Source: Oikopleura dioica | Taxonomy: Eukaryota; Chordata; Appendicularia; Copelata; Oikopleuridae | Reading direction: 5' to 3' | Length of the DNA stretch: 64,000 bases | Assembly (NCBI GenBank): GCA_907165135.1 | Contig: OU015569.1 | Span: forward strand, 10,850,501 to 10,914,500 | In this document: piece by piece, positions 22,901 to 32,324 of the stretch | Position numbering within the stretch: position 1 is the first letter of the stretch | Layout: the number at the start of each line of letters is the position of its first letter | Made by a program: the position numbers and the translations under genes | The notes under the pieces: generated by a model | The model's database searches: none | What the model saw: only the letters and a program-made list of their open reading frames with translations | Told to the model about the DNA's origin: nothing

Positions 22901-23120
22901 TCTCTGGACAAGTTGTATTGTCCCCGCTTCGTCCTTCCATACGGAGGGGATGATCAGGCTCGAGGTCGATCAGATGGTCTCTGTTGATTCCTCGAGGGTT
23001 GTTTTTTCGCCACTTATTCCACTTTGTCTTTTTTGGTTTACGGTTGCTTCTTGCGAAACCAAATAGTCCGAAACCATCATAGTCAGGCTCAGGCGTGGTC
23101 GCAACAAAGTGGTCCGCGAA
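18977..23120 (-). CDS. Giant Thr-rich mucin-type protein with trypsin domain, six Cys modules and EGF-like end
   Basis: Exons 23120-22435, 22363-20642, 20565-19163 and 19119-18977 give 1317 in-frame residues; the 5' exon with the signal peptide is missing and the last exon is tentative. After an unrecognised N-terminal domain come three ~45-aa Cys modules (pattern C-x4-C...IFG...C-x5-C-R-[FW]-C...C) separated by poly-Thr linkers. A trypsin domain follows (IVGG, LTAAHCC, NDLCLL, D189, YDSGGP, joined to SWIDG), then three more modules in longer Thr linkers and a Ca-binding EGF-like unit (DINECET...YEC). The triad is complete, but Gly193 is Tyr. The linkers should be heavily O-glycosylated. It is likely a secreted gel, filter or house-type component. 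Confidence 0.85.
19896..19955. repeat. (GTA)n/(TAC)n microsatellite inside Thr-rich coding sequence
   Basis: About 20 uninterrupted GTA units on the plus strand encode consecutive Thr (TAC read as ACT/ACA phase) on the minus strand. Surrounding Thr codons are a mix of ACA, ACC, ACG and ACT, so this pure tract is a recent expansion and likely length-polymorphic. Confidence 0.8.
20566..20641 (-). other. GA-AG intron inside the trypsin domain
   Basis: The exon ends VSSFI plus AG. The next exon begins CTGGATTGATGG, restoring SWIDG, as expected at the C-terminal helix of trypsins. The intron runs GAAGGG to TTTACAG. No GT donor gives this join. Confidence 0.75.
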
Positions 23121-24232
23121 CTGTTAAGATTTAATCAGTTAGCTCAAAGTATATTACATATACATCTCCTTGCTCAAGAAGGTAAATTATAAGTTATCAT
23201 ATAGAAGTCCCTTTATATAAAATAGTAAAAAGAAATGGTATCGAAATGATAATCTCCTGGTGTTTATTTTCGTGTTGATATCTCTCTTGAGTGCTTTTTG
23301 AAAAAATCTTTCCTTGACAATGTTCGGCGCATTGACCGGTATGGGCCCGTTCATGACCGGAGTTTCGACTTTTCAACGTCTTCGGCAATGAATGAGTTCC
23401 GACACCACAATTCGGTCTGATTTCAAATCAATGACTTTTTGAATGCATCAAAGCCGAATATTGACTTACTGCCGATCGGATGCATTATTCAGCACGGATT
23501 TGGAACAAGTTTGCATTCAGCAGAATAGAAGGTCTAGATTTATATCTTGTTTTCCGGTAAACTGGTTATGTAATACTTTTTCGTATTTTTTTTTGCCGGT
23601 TATAAGCAAAAGGCCGACAGCTGTTGTGGCGGAATAATCGGAAAATCAGGAGACATAGATGACAACATGAAAACAAACTAGTGGTCTACTAGAGACAATA
23701 ACTAGATTAGCTTGAGGAGGAGGATGAAGTGAAAGAGCGTAATTTGGGCACATCGGTCTGGCGCATCCGACGCGAAAGTCGCTTGAGCTGACGTTAGAGC
23801 ACCCTGAGTCGTCCCCAGGGGAGCCAAGTACATGAACATAGAAAGGGCTAAATTTCCCGATTGCAGACGAATCAAGTCATTAAAGCACATCATAATTTAA
23901 TAATACAGAATCTTAAAAGTAATTGCGCCCAGTTTTAGTTGAAATAGATCACTCGCCCAGAGAGCTGACACGCAGCGAGCAGAGAGAGCGAAAAAACTAT
24001 TAATGAAAATGATTCCGAAAATGTATGTTCTTAAACGGCCAGGACAGTTTTGAATATTTGAAAGGACCCTGCTGCTGCATTTATTGAGTGGTAAGTATAG
24101 TGAAAAGCTATGAAGTGATCAAATTCGATCAAAACAAAACACTTATAGCCGAGAAAAACGCAGTATAGGGATTAAAATGTGTCTTTCAACTTCAAATCTA
24201 AGCAAGAGTACGGAGCAGCGCTTTCACCATGG
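23121..24232. other. Intergenic region
   Basis: Should contain the missing 5' exon of the mucin-protease gene, but no clear signal peptide was found. A minus-strand frame at 23388-23197 has a faint C2H2 zinc-finger look (HERAHTGQ, C-x3-C...F...H-x4-H), possibly a decayed fragment. Nothing else stands out. Confidence 0.35.
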
Positions 24233-24603
24233 ATGTGGGTATTTATGGGATTGGCTGTGATTTGTGGAATAGGTAGCTTTCGCGAAAATTAAGCTTGAAA
24301 ATTAGTGGTTTCTTACTTTAGCGTTTCCGCTGTTAATTCTCGTCAACTGCAAGATCGACAGATTCATCAACTTCATCCAGGTTGTCTTCGGAAAGGTTCC
24401 AAAAGTAGTAAGTCCTGCCGAGTTCTTGTGAAATGATTGGCTCAAATACGATTTAGAAGAGGCCGCATTGGAACAACATGGAAGCCAACGAACACATTCA
24501 CCGAAACAGTACTACTTTGGCGGTGCTACCGTCTCACCAATACAATTTCTTCCGAGAAGGCGCGAGCTCGAGAATCATTCCAAATTCAAATGCCCACCTG
24601 TAA
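24233..24603 (+). CDS. Small single-pass membrane protein
   Basis: Three exons (24233-24272, 24322-24407, 24457-24603) close in frame to 90 aa. The ATG was chosen as the first in-frame Met. One membrane helix covers residues 1-24 (MWVFMGLAVICGIAFPLLILV), followed by a basic junction (NCKIDR) and a hydrophilic tail rich in Asn, His and Ser. It could be a signal anchor with a cytoplasmic tail. An upstream exon remains possible because the frame is open for some codons before the Met. Family not recognised. Confidence 0.6.
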
Positions 24604-24796
24604 ATTCATCATAATGAAAATTATTTTCCGCTGTAAATGAAAGACTTAAAAAAAAATTCAATTTCACTTTGAAATTATTAATTTATTGAGAACTGTTAGA
24701 GAAAGCGAGTTGTGTTGACACGAGATTTTATGTAACGGTGTTTCTGTGCACATTTTTTTATATAATCATTTTGACTTTTAAAAAGCGAGTCGCGTT

Positions 24797-26604
24797 CTAC
24801 TCTTCCGGAACGACTTGCAGCGCAATTTGAATCAATTTTGTGACTTCTGCGAATTTTCCTCCGCTGGCATTTTGGTCCTTCTTGTTTCCTAATACTGAGT
24901 AAAGCACCACTCCCAGCAAGATCCAGCCAAGAGCGATCATGAAACCCCAATCAAAACCCTAGAAAAGCAAATTTTAAAGGGTAAAAGAGAAAGAACACTC
25001 ACGTCAAAGAAGGGAACTAGAATAAGAAAGGTGCCAATGACAGAGATAATGTAGGGGAACGCTATTGGAACTTTGAATAATCGAGGATGTTGTTCGATTG
25101 GCATTCGTTTTCTGAGCGTGATGGTGGCAAAACAAGCGGATGTGTGGAAGATCCACATGCAGAACGAAAAATAATTTACCAGCGAGTCGAAGTCATTCGG
25201 CCAAATCATCAGCGTTGCTAAAATTGTCCGTTTCTCTCTAAACATACGCCAAGAATTTTACCAATGATGCCATTGAACATGACAGCGGGGACGGGAGTCA
25301 TGCGCTTTACGTGGATCATTGAGAGCACATGAGGGTATTGACCCTTTCGTGCCGCGCAGTAGGGAACTCGAGCGGCGGTGAAACAGGAGATCAAGCAGGT
25401 ACCAAAGACAGAAGCCATCACCATGACAGGAATGATCTTGTCCAGCCCGGGGAGGAATGTGACTCGACTTGCGAAGGCAGTACCGACTGCGCTGGCATCG
25501 AGGAGCCCATTGACACCCAGGACGGAAAGATACGCGTAGTTCGTGAACAGGTAGAGGATCGTAACTGAGCTCATGGCGATGATGATTGCGCGGGGCAAGT
25601 TCTTCCCTGGGTTGACTACTTCTTCGGAAATGTAGTTGAGCTGGTTCCAACCGTCGTACGCCCAGAGACCTTGGTAAAGCGAGAGGCCCACAGCGCCGAT
25701 GGATGGCATCGCTACCTCGTTTGTTTCATAGTTGACGAAGGCCGTGGCCGGGGCGAATGTTTCTTTAATTGTTTGGCCCATGAACGTCAGCACCAATCCG
25801 GCGATAATAATGATGCCGATGGAGATCACTTTTCCATAGCCGAAGATCTTATTGAAGAAATTTTAGTTCAATTGTCGAACAAATAAATTTGTACCTTGAG
25901 AATTTGATTGGTGAGTTTGACAGAAGCACAGTTAATCGCTACAACGAGCCAGATGATACTCATGGCGAAAAACTTCTCCGCGTAAGGAGACAGTTCCCCA
26001 CACAAATTGTATCCCATGATCGACTCTATCGAGCTGAATATACGGATGATAATATCGAAGACAAATGATAGGGAGTATCGCAAGACATTGCAAGAGCAAA
26101 TACCTTAGCGTGTATTTGGCGCATGTGAGCGACAAAATCGCGAACGAAGACGGTTTCAGGATTGTCGAGCATGTCCAGGCAAACATGAACGCTGGCCACT
26201 TTCCGCCCTTGTATCCTTTGTACAGGATGGGATACTCACCGCCTGACTCGTTCACTAGTGTGCCAACTTCAGCGTAGCACAGGGCGCCTATGGTTGCTAC
26301 AACTCCAGCCAGCATCCATGAAATCAAGGAGAAGCCGGCGGATCCCGTCAGTCGCAAAACACCTACAAATCGAAGAATATTTAGGGTCGTTAGGCCAAGA
26401 TCTTAAATAACCTTTAGGGGATACAAAAATACCACTTCCAATTTGGCTTCCTATAATAACGAAAATCGCTCCAATGAGATCCACTTCTCTTCTCAATTTA
26501 ACAGTGGAGCCTTTTGGATCGTCGGAATCGTCATCATCACTCTCGCCTTTCTTCTTCTCTGCATTTTCTCTCAGTCGAATGCTCTCATCAATCTTTCGGT
26601 TCAT
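24797..26604 (-). CDS. SLC7 L-type/b0,+-type amino-acid transporter light chain
   Basis: Six exons (26604-26412, 26362-26104, 26033-25895, 25847-25262, 25217-25003, 24958-24797) close in frame to 517 aa. Twelve hydrophobic segments follow a charged N-terminus. TM1 has IIGSQIGSGIFVSPKG (the GSGIF substrate site) and TM6 has the LWAYDGWNQLNY motif. The external Cys in NLCGELSP is placed where LAT1 bonds to the 4F2 heavy chain. The C-terminus ALQVVPEE resembles LAT1 MQVVPQ. It exchanges neutral amino acids at the plasma membrane as part of a heterodimer; LAT against b0,+AT subtype is not decided. TTGTTTCAG 48 bp before the first ATG fits a trans-splice acceptor. Confidence 0.93.
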
Positions 26605-28184
26605 CTTTTCGGCCTTTTCGAAGAGTTCATCTTCTTCCTCCGGCGACAGATACTCTGAAACAATATTGCATCCTCTGAGGTGGCAATTGCACGGCGGAAT
26701 GCCTGTTTGTCAAGTTCAAAATCCCTGTTTTTCCAAAATAGGGAATCCGAAAAAAAATTGATTATTTTGAATTTTGTTCTCTACGGGCCCGGGGCGAAAA
26801 AAATTTTCTTTTCTTTTTTGAACATTTCCTTGGCGACCTTCTGCCAAACACATTTGATTTTTCTCTAGTTTTTTTCTGACAAGTTTGACGAGTTAGCCTT
26901 GCTTTTATCGAGCTGGGAAAAAAAGGACAATCTCTCAATCTGAGACAGGATCAGTTGATAGTCAGATAGTGGAACGGCTCGCAAAAAATATGTGTCTGCG
27001 TTTCGCCCCGCCCGAGAAAAATCTCCTGAGTCCGGATATGACGCAAAATTGGCGAAGGCGAGTAGGCGGCCCCTGCTCCACCAACTAAATACTCCACCAG
27101 ATTTTGTAAAAGGAAAATCGCGTACTATGCTTTTTAGGTACAATCAATTAATCAGTTGAAAAAACATTACTAGTGTGAAAAAGTCTCTAGAAATCGCACT
27201 TTTCCAGTCTTTCTGACTGATTTTTGTCCATAATTTCATGTTCTAAAGGCCATTCTTGACAGTAACAGATATTCCTATTGTCAAAAAGCATACCTTTACT
27301 GTCATTTTTATCCGTTCTTCCTAAAGTAGCAAAATTAGACTCGCTAAGCTCCACTTCGCTTTGCATCCTTCTCTTTCCCGGATACCTCTATTGTCCAGTT
27401 TATTCTTCTAACATAAACCTGAAGAGAGAGGAAAAAAATCTTGTGCGGGCCCATGAGGTCCCAGGAGGTCGCCTCAGAAAAGTTACGATCAAGATGGTGA
27501 GGCGGACGCTTGATGAGCTTTTCTTTATCACCAGAGGGAACTTTGATATTTCTTTATTACGATGATAATAAAATCTACAATAAATACTTTCTGATTCTAT
27601 TTATGCGCCTTTTTAATTAAAATCATAGCTTGAGTAAATAGACAGGCAAATTGATGGAAAGAACACTTTAGAAATTTGTCTCTAGAACCGAAGTTGTTGT
27701 CAGGGCTTATTTTCAAATTTGTATCAGTTCCCGAGCTTCTTCGGGTCCGAAGCTGCCGAAAAAGAGGTAATATTCAATTTCGTTGTATTTTTATAACTCT
27801 TGTTTGTAGATAAGATTTCCGAAGTCGAAGCTGGCTATGAGGACAAGTACTTCTCTAAGACAGGAGATCTATAAAAAGTAACAGAAACACTGTTCTACCA
27901 ATTTATTTTTTTCCTTCGAGGAAAATTGAATACACACTTGTCGGATTTTTTAAAATTTTCTTGTCTTATATTCTTTTGCAGGAGTAAGTTAGGTTAGATT
28001 CGGTTGTTTTGGATGTCATAAGTTGAAGGAAATTGGAATATATCTTCTGGAGGGTCCGTTTATTTGTTTGCTTGAACAGAAAATTGCACCGGGTTTTATG
28101 CTTTGTTCATTTTGCCAGGTGCATTAAGTAGATTGTAGTGCAGCAGAGTAATAGTTTTTATTATCTGTTAGGAAGTTACAGTAT
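26605..28184. other. Gene-poor region with doubtful exon fragments
   Basis: Several open frames on both strands lack domains or signal peptides. At 27745-27777 the sequence TCCGAAGCTGCCGAAAAAGAG|GTAAT resembles an exon end and donor seen again at 58762-58790. It is followed after a 35-bp gap and TTTGTAG by a short open frame to 27873. These may be remnants of a small gene; I cannot assemble one. Confidence 0.3.
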
Positions 28185-29734
28185 TCATGGGTTGACAGCT
28201 TTCACGAGCATACTGGCGGGATTGAGTTCCAGGAAGGTGATGGTTCCGGTGACATCGACGACGGGACAGGACTGGATATCAACTCGGTAGGCGATTCCGA
28301 CCTGAGTGAGCCATTCGAGAGCTTGGAGAGAGATGGCAGAGGCGGTGTTGGAAGTTGGAGTGTTGGCCCACAAGTCAGTGATGTCCAAAGTACCGTCGTA
28401 CTCATTGACGAAGCCCCAGCCGGGAGAGACACCAGCTAGAAAATGTATTTGAGGGTGTTTTTTAAACAATTGGAAAGGTACCTTCAACGTTGAAAGTGAC
28501 GGCGCAGTTGACTGTGAGGTCGATTCTCGGAGCGGCAATGGCTCTTGAGGGTCCGATGTGACTGGCCGGTTGGATGTAATCGGTCAAGTTGACGATTCTG
28601 TTCTCGGTCCACTCGACTGGTGGGTAGCTGCTTCCAGATGGCCATCCAGCAAGTGGTTCGATGACGGCAGCCTCGGTAGTTTCTACGATGTAGCTGTTGT
28701 CGACAGAAACAGTGACATCAACGGCAGGATCGGTGAAGGAGCAGCCGGCGTAGTTGGCGCCAGAAACGTAGTAGTGGAACGCTCGGATTGGGCCAGAGAA
28801 CTGGTTAGAGAAGTGAGTCTGGGGGAAGACGAAGATTCGGTGGTTGTCAGCGATGCTGGGATCGGTGTAGATGAAGTTGGGGTCAACGTCAGCGTCGACT
28901 CGAATGGATGGACAGCCGGCGGGGAATTGCACTTTCACAGCTAAAATTTTTAATGAAAAATTGTTCATTTTTTTAATGGTGGCATACCGATGACGTATCC
29001 GAGAGAATCAGCGGCAGCGGTAGCTCCAACTGCGCCAGAATCAACCCTGACGAAGTTTGCGTTGGTGAAATCAGTTGGAAGAAGAATCTGTCCAGCGAAT
29101 CCTCCACCGCCTTCGTAGAGAGCACCTGGCTGGTGAACGAGGGTGCTTGTCGACGATTGAGCGAGAACTTCGGAAGGTGAGCCGTAAGCGGCACCAACAG
29201 TCGGGGTGATCTGCCATCGGTAGACTTTGTTTCCTGCGGGTTGAGCAAGGGCGAAGGTGGTAATGCCGTTGTTGATGGAGCTCTCGGGGTACCAGAGAAA
29301 GGTTGGTAGTCGGTAACGTTGGCGTAGTTGCCGGCAAGCTCTTGATAGGTAAAGGCGTAGTTGGTGTGGGTGCTATCATAAGTCCAGGAGAAAATGAAGG
29401 CAGGTGTAGTTCCATCAGCCAGGTAGCCAAGGGAGGCTTGGACGTCGTAGAGAGAGTTTACAACGGTGCCGCCACCGGTTCGACCGGAAATTCCACTTGA
29501 AAGAGATCGACCACCAGCGAGTGGGTCGAAAGTGGACGGTTCGGCAGTGCCAGCTTCAGTAGTCTGGAAGGTGTTTGGTCGAGCAGTAGTCTCGGCAGGG
29601 AGCTCGGTCTCGAAGCCAGCAGTGGAGGCTGTTGTTTCAAAGCCAGTGGTGCCAGTAGCCATGGCGATGGTGGTTGTCTCAAAGTAGTCCTGCGCTCTGG
29701 CGAGAGCGCTGAGAGCAAACGGGATTATCCGCAT
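28185..29734 (-). CDS. Abundant-type secreted protein, Thr-rich N-terminus, with an apparent frameshift
   Basis: The signal peptide (MRIIPFALSALARAQ) and a Thr/Ala/Glu-rich segment are followed by a long beta-rich extracellular region with few Cys. Exons are 29734-28988, 28940-28483 and 28435-28185. Exon 1 is in one frame up to TDYQP near 29300 and in another from FLWYPESS onward. The two fit if a single base is added in the TTT run at 29298-29300. Codons on both sides are strongly C-ending, as in highly expressed genes of this window. It is a sequencing error or a real mutation; if uncorrected the protein ends prematurely. Family not recognised; a house or mucus protein is possible. Poly(A) signal at 28157-28162. 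Confidence 0.75.
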
Positions 29735-30412
29735 TCTTATTCTTGATTTTTACTCTTCTGAGTCTCTTTGTTTGTCCGGCTTGGTCGGACGTTTTTTGAC
29801 TGACATCTTCTCGGCGGTGGCTTCTTTTTAAAGCCTAGCGGTTCGCTGCGGTTGAGCGCAGTGGGGGCGCTAGAATTTTCCCATGACTACGGTTCTCGCT
29901 AAACCATCCAGTTTATGATGTAATTAGGTGCTGATTAGGGTTCCACTAATATGTCGCTAATGGTGTGCTGAGTGCTCCTCAAGTGCGCCTTGATAGCCAT
30001 CGCAGTTCTAGTTCTCAGCACAGTTCTTATCTGCGGCTTATTGCAGGGTTATTTCCGGACGTTCAATTCTCAATCACGAAAAAGAAAACCTCAATAATTG
30101 CGTCAACACCCAAGTTTCTCTCCAAAAGCAGAAGAAGCGGTGATTCTCATTGTGGAATCTGGCCATGTCTAAAATTTGACCATTCCAGCCGAAACTATGT
30201 TTGCGATGTGGAGCCTAACAAAATATCAAGAAATTCTCAAACAGTTTCAAACGGCGCAATTGGCCCAAGCAGAATTTGCATTTTTCAGCTTCCAAAAATA
30301 CTAAAATACTTCTGACATTTTCGATTTTTATATATATTTTTTTTAACTAAATTTGCGAAACTAAATCAAGAGAGAGAATAATTTTGAATGGATACGTAGC
30401 TTCCTTCAAGTC
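29735..30412. other. Divergent promoter region
   Basis: Separates the minus-strand secreted protein from the plus-strand claudin-like gene. No convincing open frame or core element is recognised. Confidence 0.4.
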
Positions 30413-31245
30413 ATGGTTCCTACAGAAGAAGACGAATATGAATCGATCTACTCATACTCGAGCTTTCAAGTGATCCTTTGGGGCCTAACCTGTTTTTATA
30501 TGACTGCAACGCTTGTAATCTGCATTTGGCCGCTTTGGGGACTGATGAATGCAAGCGCTTCTGCCTCAACTTTAGGGCCCATTTTTGGCTTCAAAGGTAT
30601 TTTCATTTCATTTCGACTCTCCTGGTCATTTTCTTCTTTTAGGCCTCTTTGTACAGTGCATTCAATACATGTCCGGACAATACCAGTGCGACAACTATTT
30701 ACATGCAGTATTTAAACAGCCGATGAATTTGGTATTTATCCGCACCTTCGGGGTCTTGTCCATGATTCTCGCTTGCATCGGGACCGGCCTCTGTCTCCTT
30801 GGCTTAGATTGCATCCGCGTCGCTGAGACAAATGAAAGCAAGTAGACATTTCTTATCATTTTAATATTCAAAACAGCACATGATTATTATCATGTGAAGA
30901 ACAACAATCCAAATCCTTGATGTCCGTGAGAGCTGACCTAAATTCTTTTTAGAAAACAAGAAAAAGCTGCAGCGAGGAGGACTCGGATGCATCTTCTTCT
31001 CCGGCGTGTGCTTGTCCTCCATAAGCATCTGGTTCGCAGTCGTCGTCAAGAAAGAATTCAATTGGTACGATAACGTTCCAGAACTGGCCGTGTCCAGCGA
31101 TTTCTTGAAATACGAATATGGAGGCTGCGTCTATGCTGGATTCATTTTATCCTTGCTTTGCTACGTTTTGGTCTGGTTCTGGCTACAAGCTTCTTTTGGC
31201 AAGAAGAATACTGCCATGTCCATGGATTATTCAGGAAAAGTTTAA
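30413..31245 (+). CDS. Claudin-like tetraspan protein
   Basis: Three exons (30413-30596, 30643-30837, 30953-31245) close in frame to 223 aa. It has four membrane segments, short cytoplasmic ends and a first extracellular loop with GLFVQC...QYQCDNY, the claudin GLWxxC...C signature (W to F). FIRTFGVLSMILACIGTGL forms TM2 and WYDN lies in loop 2 as in claudins. It is expected at epithelial junctions. The second intron uses a GC donor with full consensus (AAA|GCAAGT). The tail lacks a clear PDZ ligand (ends SGKV). Confidence 0.8.
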
Positions 31246-31390
31246 AATTTACCTCTTTTCATTATCCTTTCGAAATTCATATGAAATTAAGGGTGTCAAC
31301 AAAGAAATTATCAATCGATGTTGACAACCTTTATAATGGCTTTGGAAAGGGAATGATTTTAGTTAGGAGTCTATGAGAATATAACGAAAA

Positions 31391-31540
31391 CCCTGAATAT
31401 GTCACTAATGTCACGAATGTAACGAAAACATGCCTTTTCTTCGTGACATATTCAGGGAAATCGTGACATTCGTTACATTCGTGTCATTCGTTACATTCAT
31501 GACATTCGTGACATAACGTGACATTCGTGACATTTGTGAA
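31391..31540. repeat. Minisatellite of 9-bp ATGTCACGA units with inverted start
   Basis: CCCTGAATATGTCAC at 31391 and its reverse complement at 31447-31461 enclose ATGTCACGA units. The array then continues as TCGTGACAT/TCGTTACAT units to about 31540. The same word builds the element at 40784-40953. Confidence 0.75.
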
Positions 31541-31645
31541 AATGAGATATCTGCCCGCTGCGGTCAAGGGAGCATTTCTCACGATTCTAGCACGGGCTTA
31601 CATGTGATATGTCAAAGATGAAAATTTTAAACTGGTAAAGAAGAA

Positions 31646-31908
31646 ATGGAATCAAGTGGCAGTGGAAGCGAAATTCTGTCGCAAGAGGATCAAGAAATAT
31701 TGAACAAGTTCCAGTTTAGAAAATCACATGGCGAATCTAGACAAGTAAGCGTCCCGTTAATTGACTGCAAATCTTGACTGACAATTGCAAATTCTTATTT
31801 CAGACGCAATCTGTCGTGAGGACGATGAGTGGCTTTGGAAATGACGCCCAAGCAGAAGCGAACTCGTACCAGGGACGCGGTGACGACATTTTCTTTATGT
31901 CGTGCTAG
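31646..31908 (+). CDS. Small protein with C-terminal cysteine
   Basis: Two exons (31646-31744, 31804-31908) close in frame to 67 aa. It is hydrophilic, Ser/Gln/Glu-rich (MESSGSGSEILSQEDQEIL), and ends DDIFFMSC. There is no signal peptide or membrane helix. The lone terminal Cys could be a lipidation or redox site, but no CaaX box is present. Poly(A) signal at 32065-32070. Family not recognised. Confidence 0.55.
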
Positions 31909-32324
31909 TGAACTTTGCTTAGTCACCGTAAAAAAGTCGGGAGAAAGTCGGACTGCTTTTATTTGAGGCGCCAATTCTAGAATTTTTGAAATCCGGCCAG
32001 CTGTTTGTTGCCAACTTGTAAACTTACTTTCCAACCTGTGAACTATACTGAAGCTTACACTGAAAATAAATTCATGCAAAAGACAGACAGTCTTTTCTTA
32101 TGTAATGATTAACAGAAAATGATGATCATCGTGAGAAACGATCAATTACACTTAGATGTTTGTGAGAAACCGGTCGGGACGATTTCTCGCAGACAAGCGA
32201 GCTTCTTTTGAGCCAAAAAGCTCGTGTAAAACGAATCAAACCCACTCCTTCTCTTTTTTCTAGACCACAGCATATTTTTTTGAGAAAACGACGCAAAAAA
32301 TGAGCTAAACCTAAAAAATAGAAA

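Noticed and set aside
23197-23388. C2H2 zinc-finger-like minus-strand frame (HERAHTGQ)
   Set aside because: Cys and His spacing is irregular and no exon can be joined; at most a decayed fragment.
26865-27143. Minus-strand 92-codon frame upstream of the SLC7 gene
   Set aside because: Low-complexity and no recognisable sequence; no acceptor linking it to the transporter.
31440-31520. Short direct repeats that could suggest a CRISPR array
   Set aside because: Units are 9 bp, contiguous and partly inverted with no spacers; the genome is eukaryotic.
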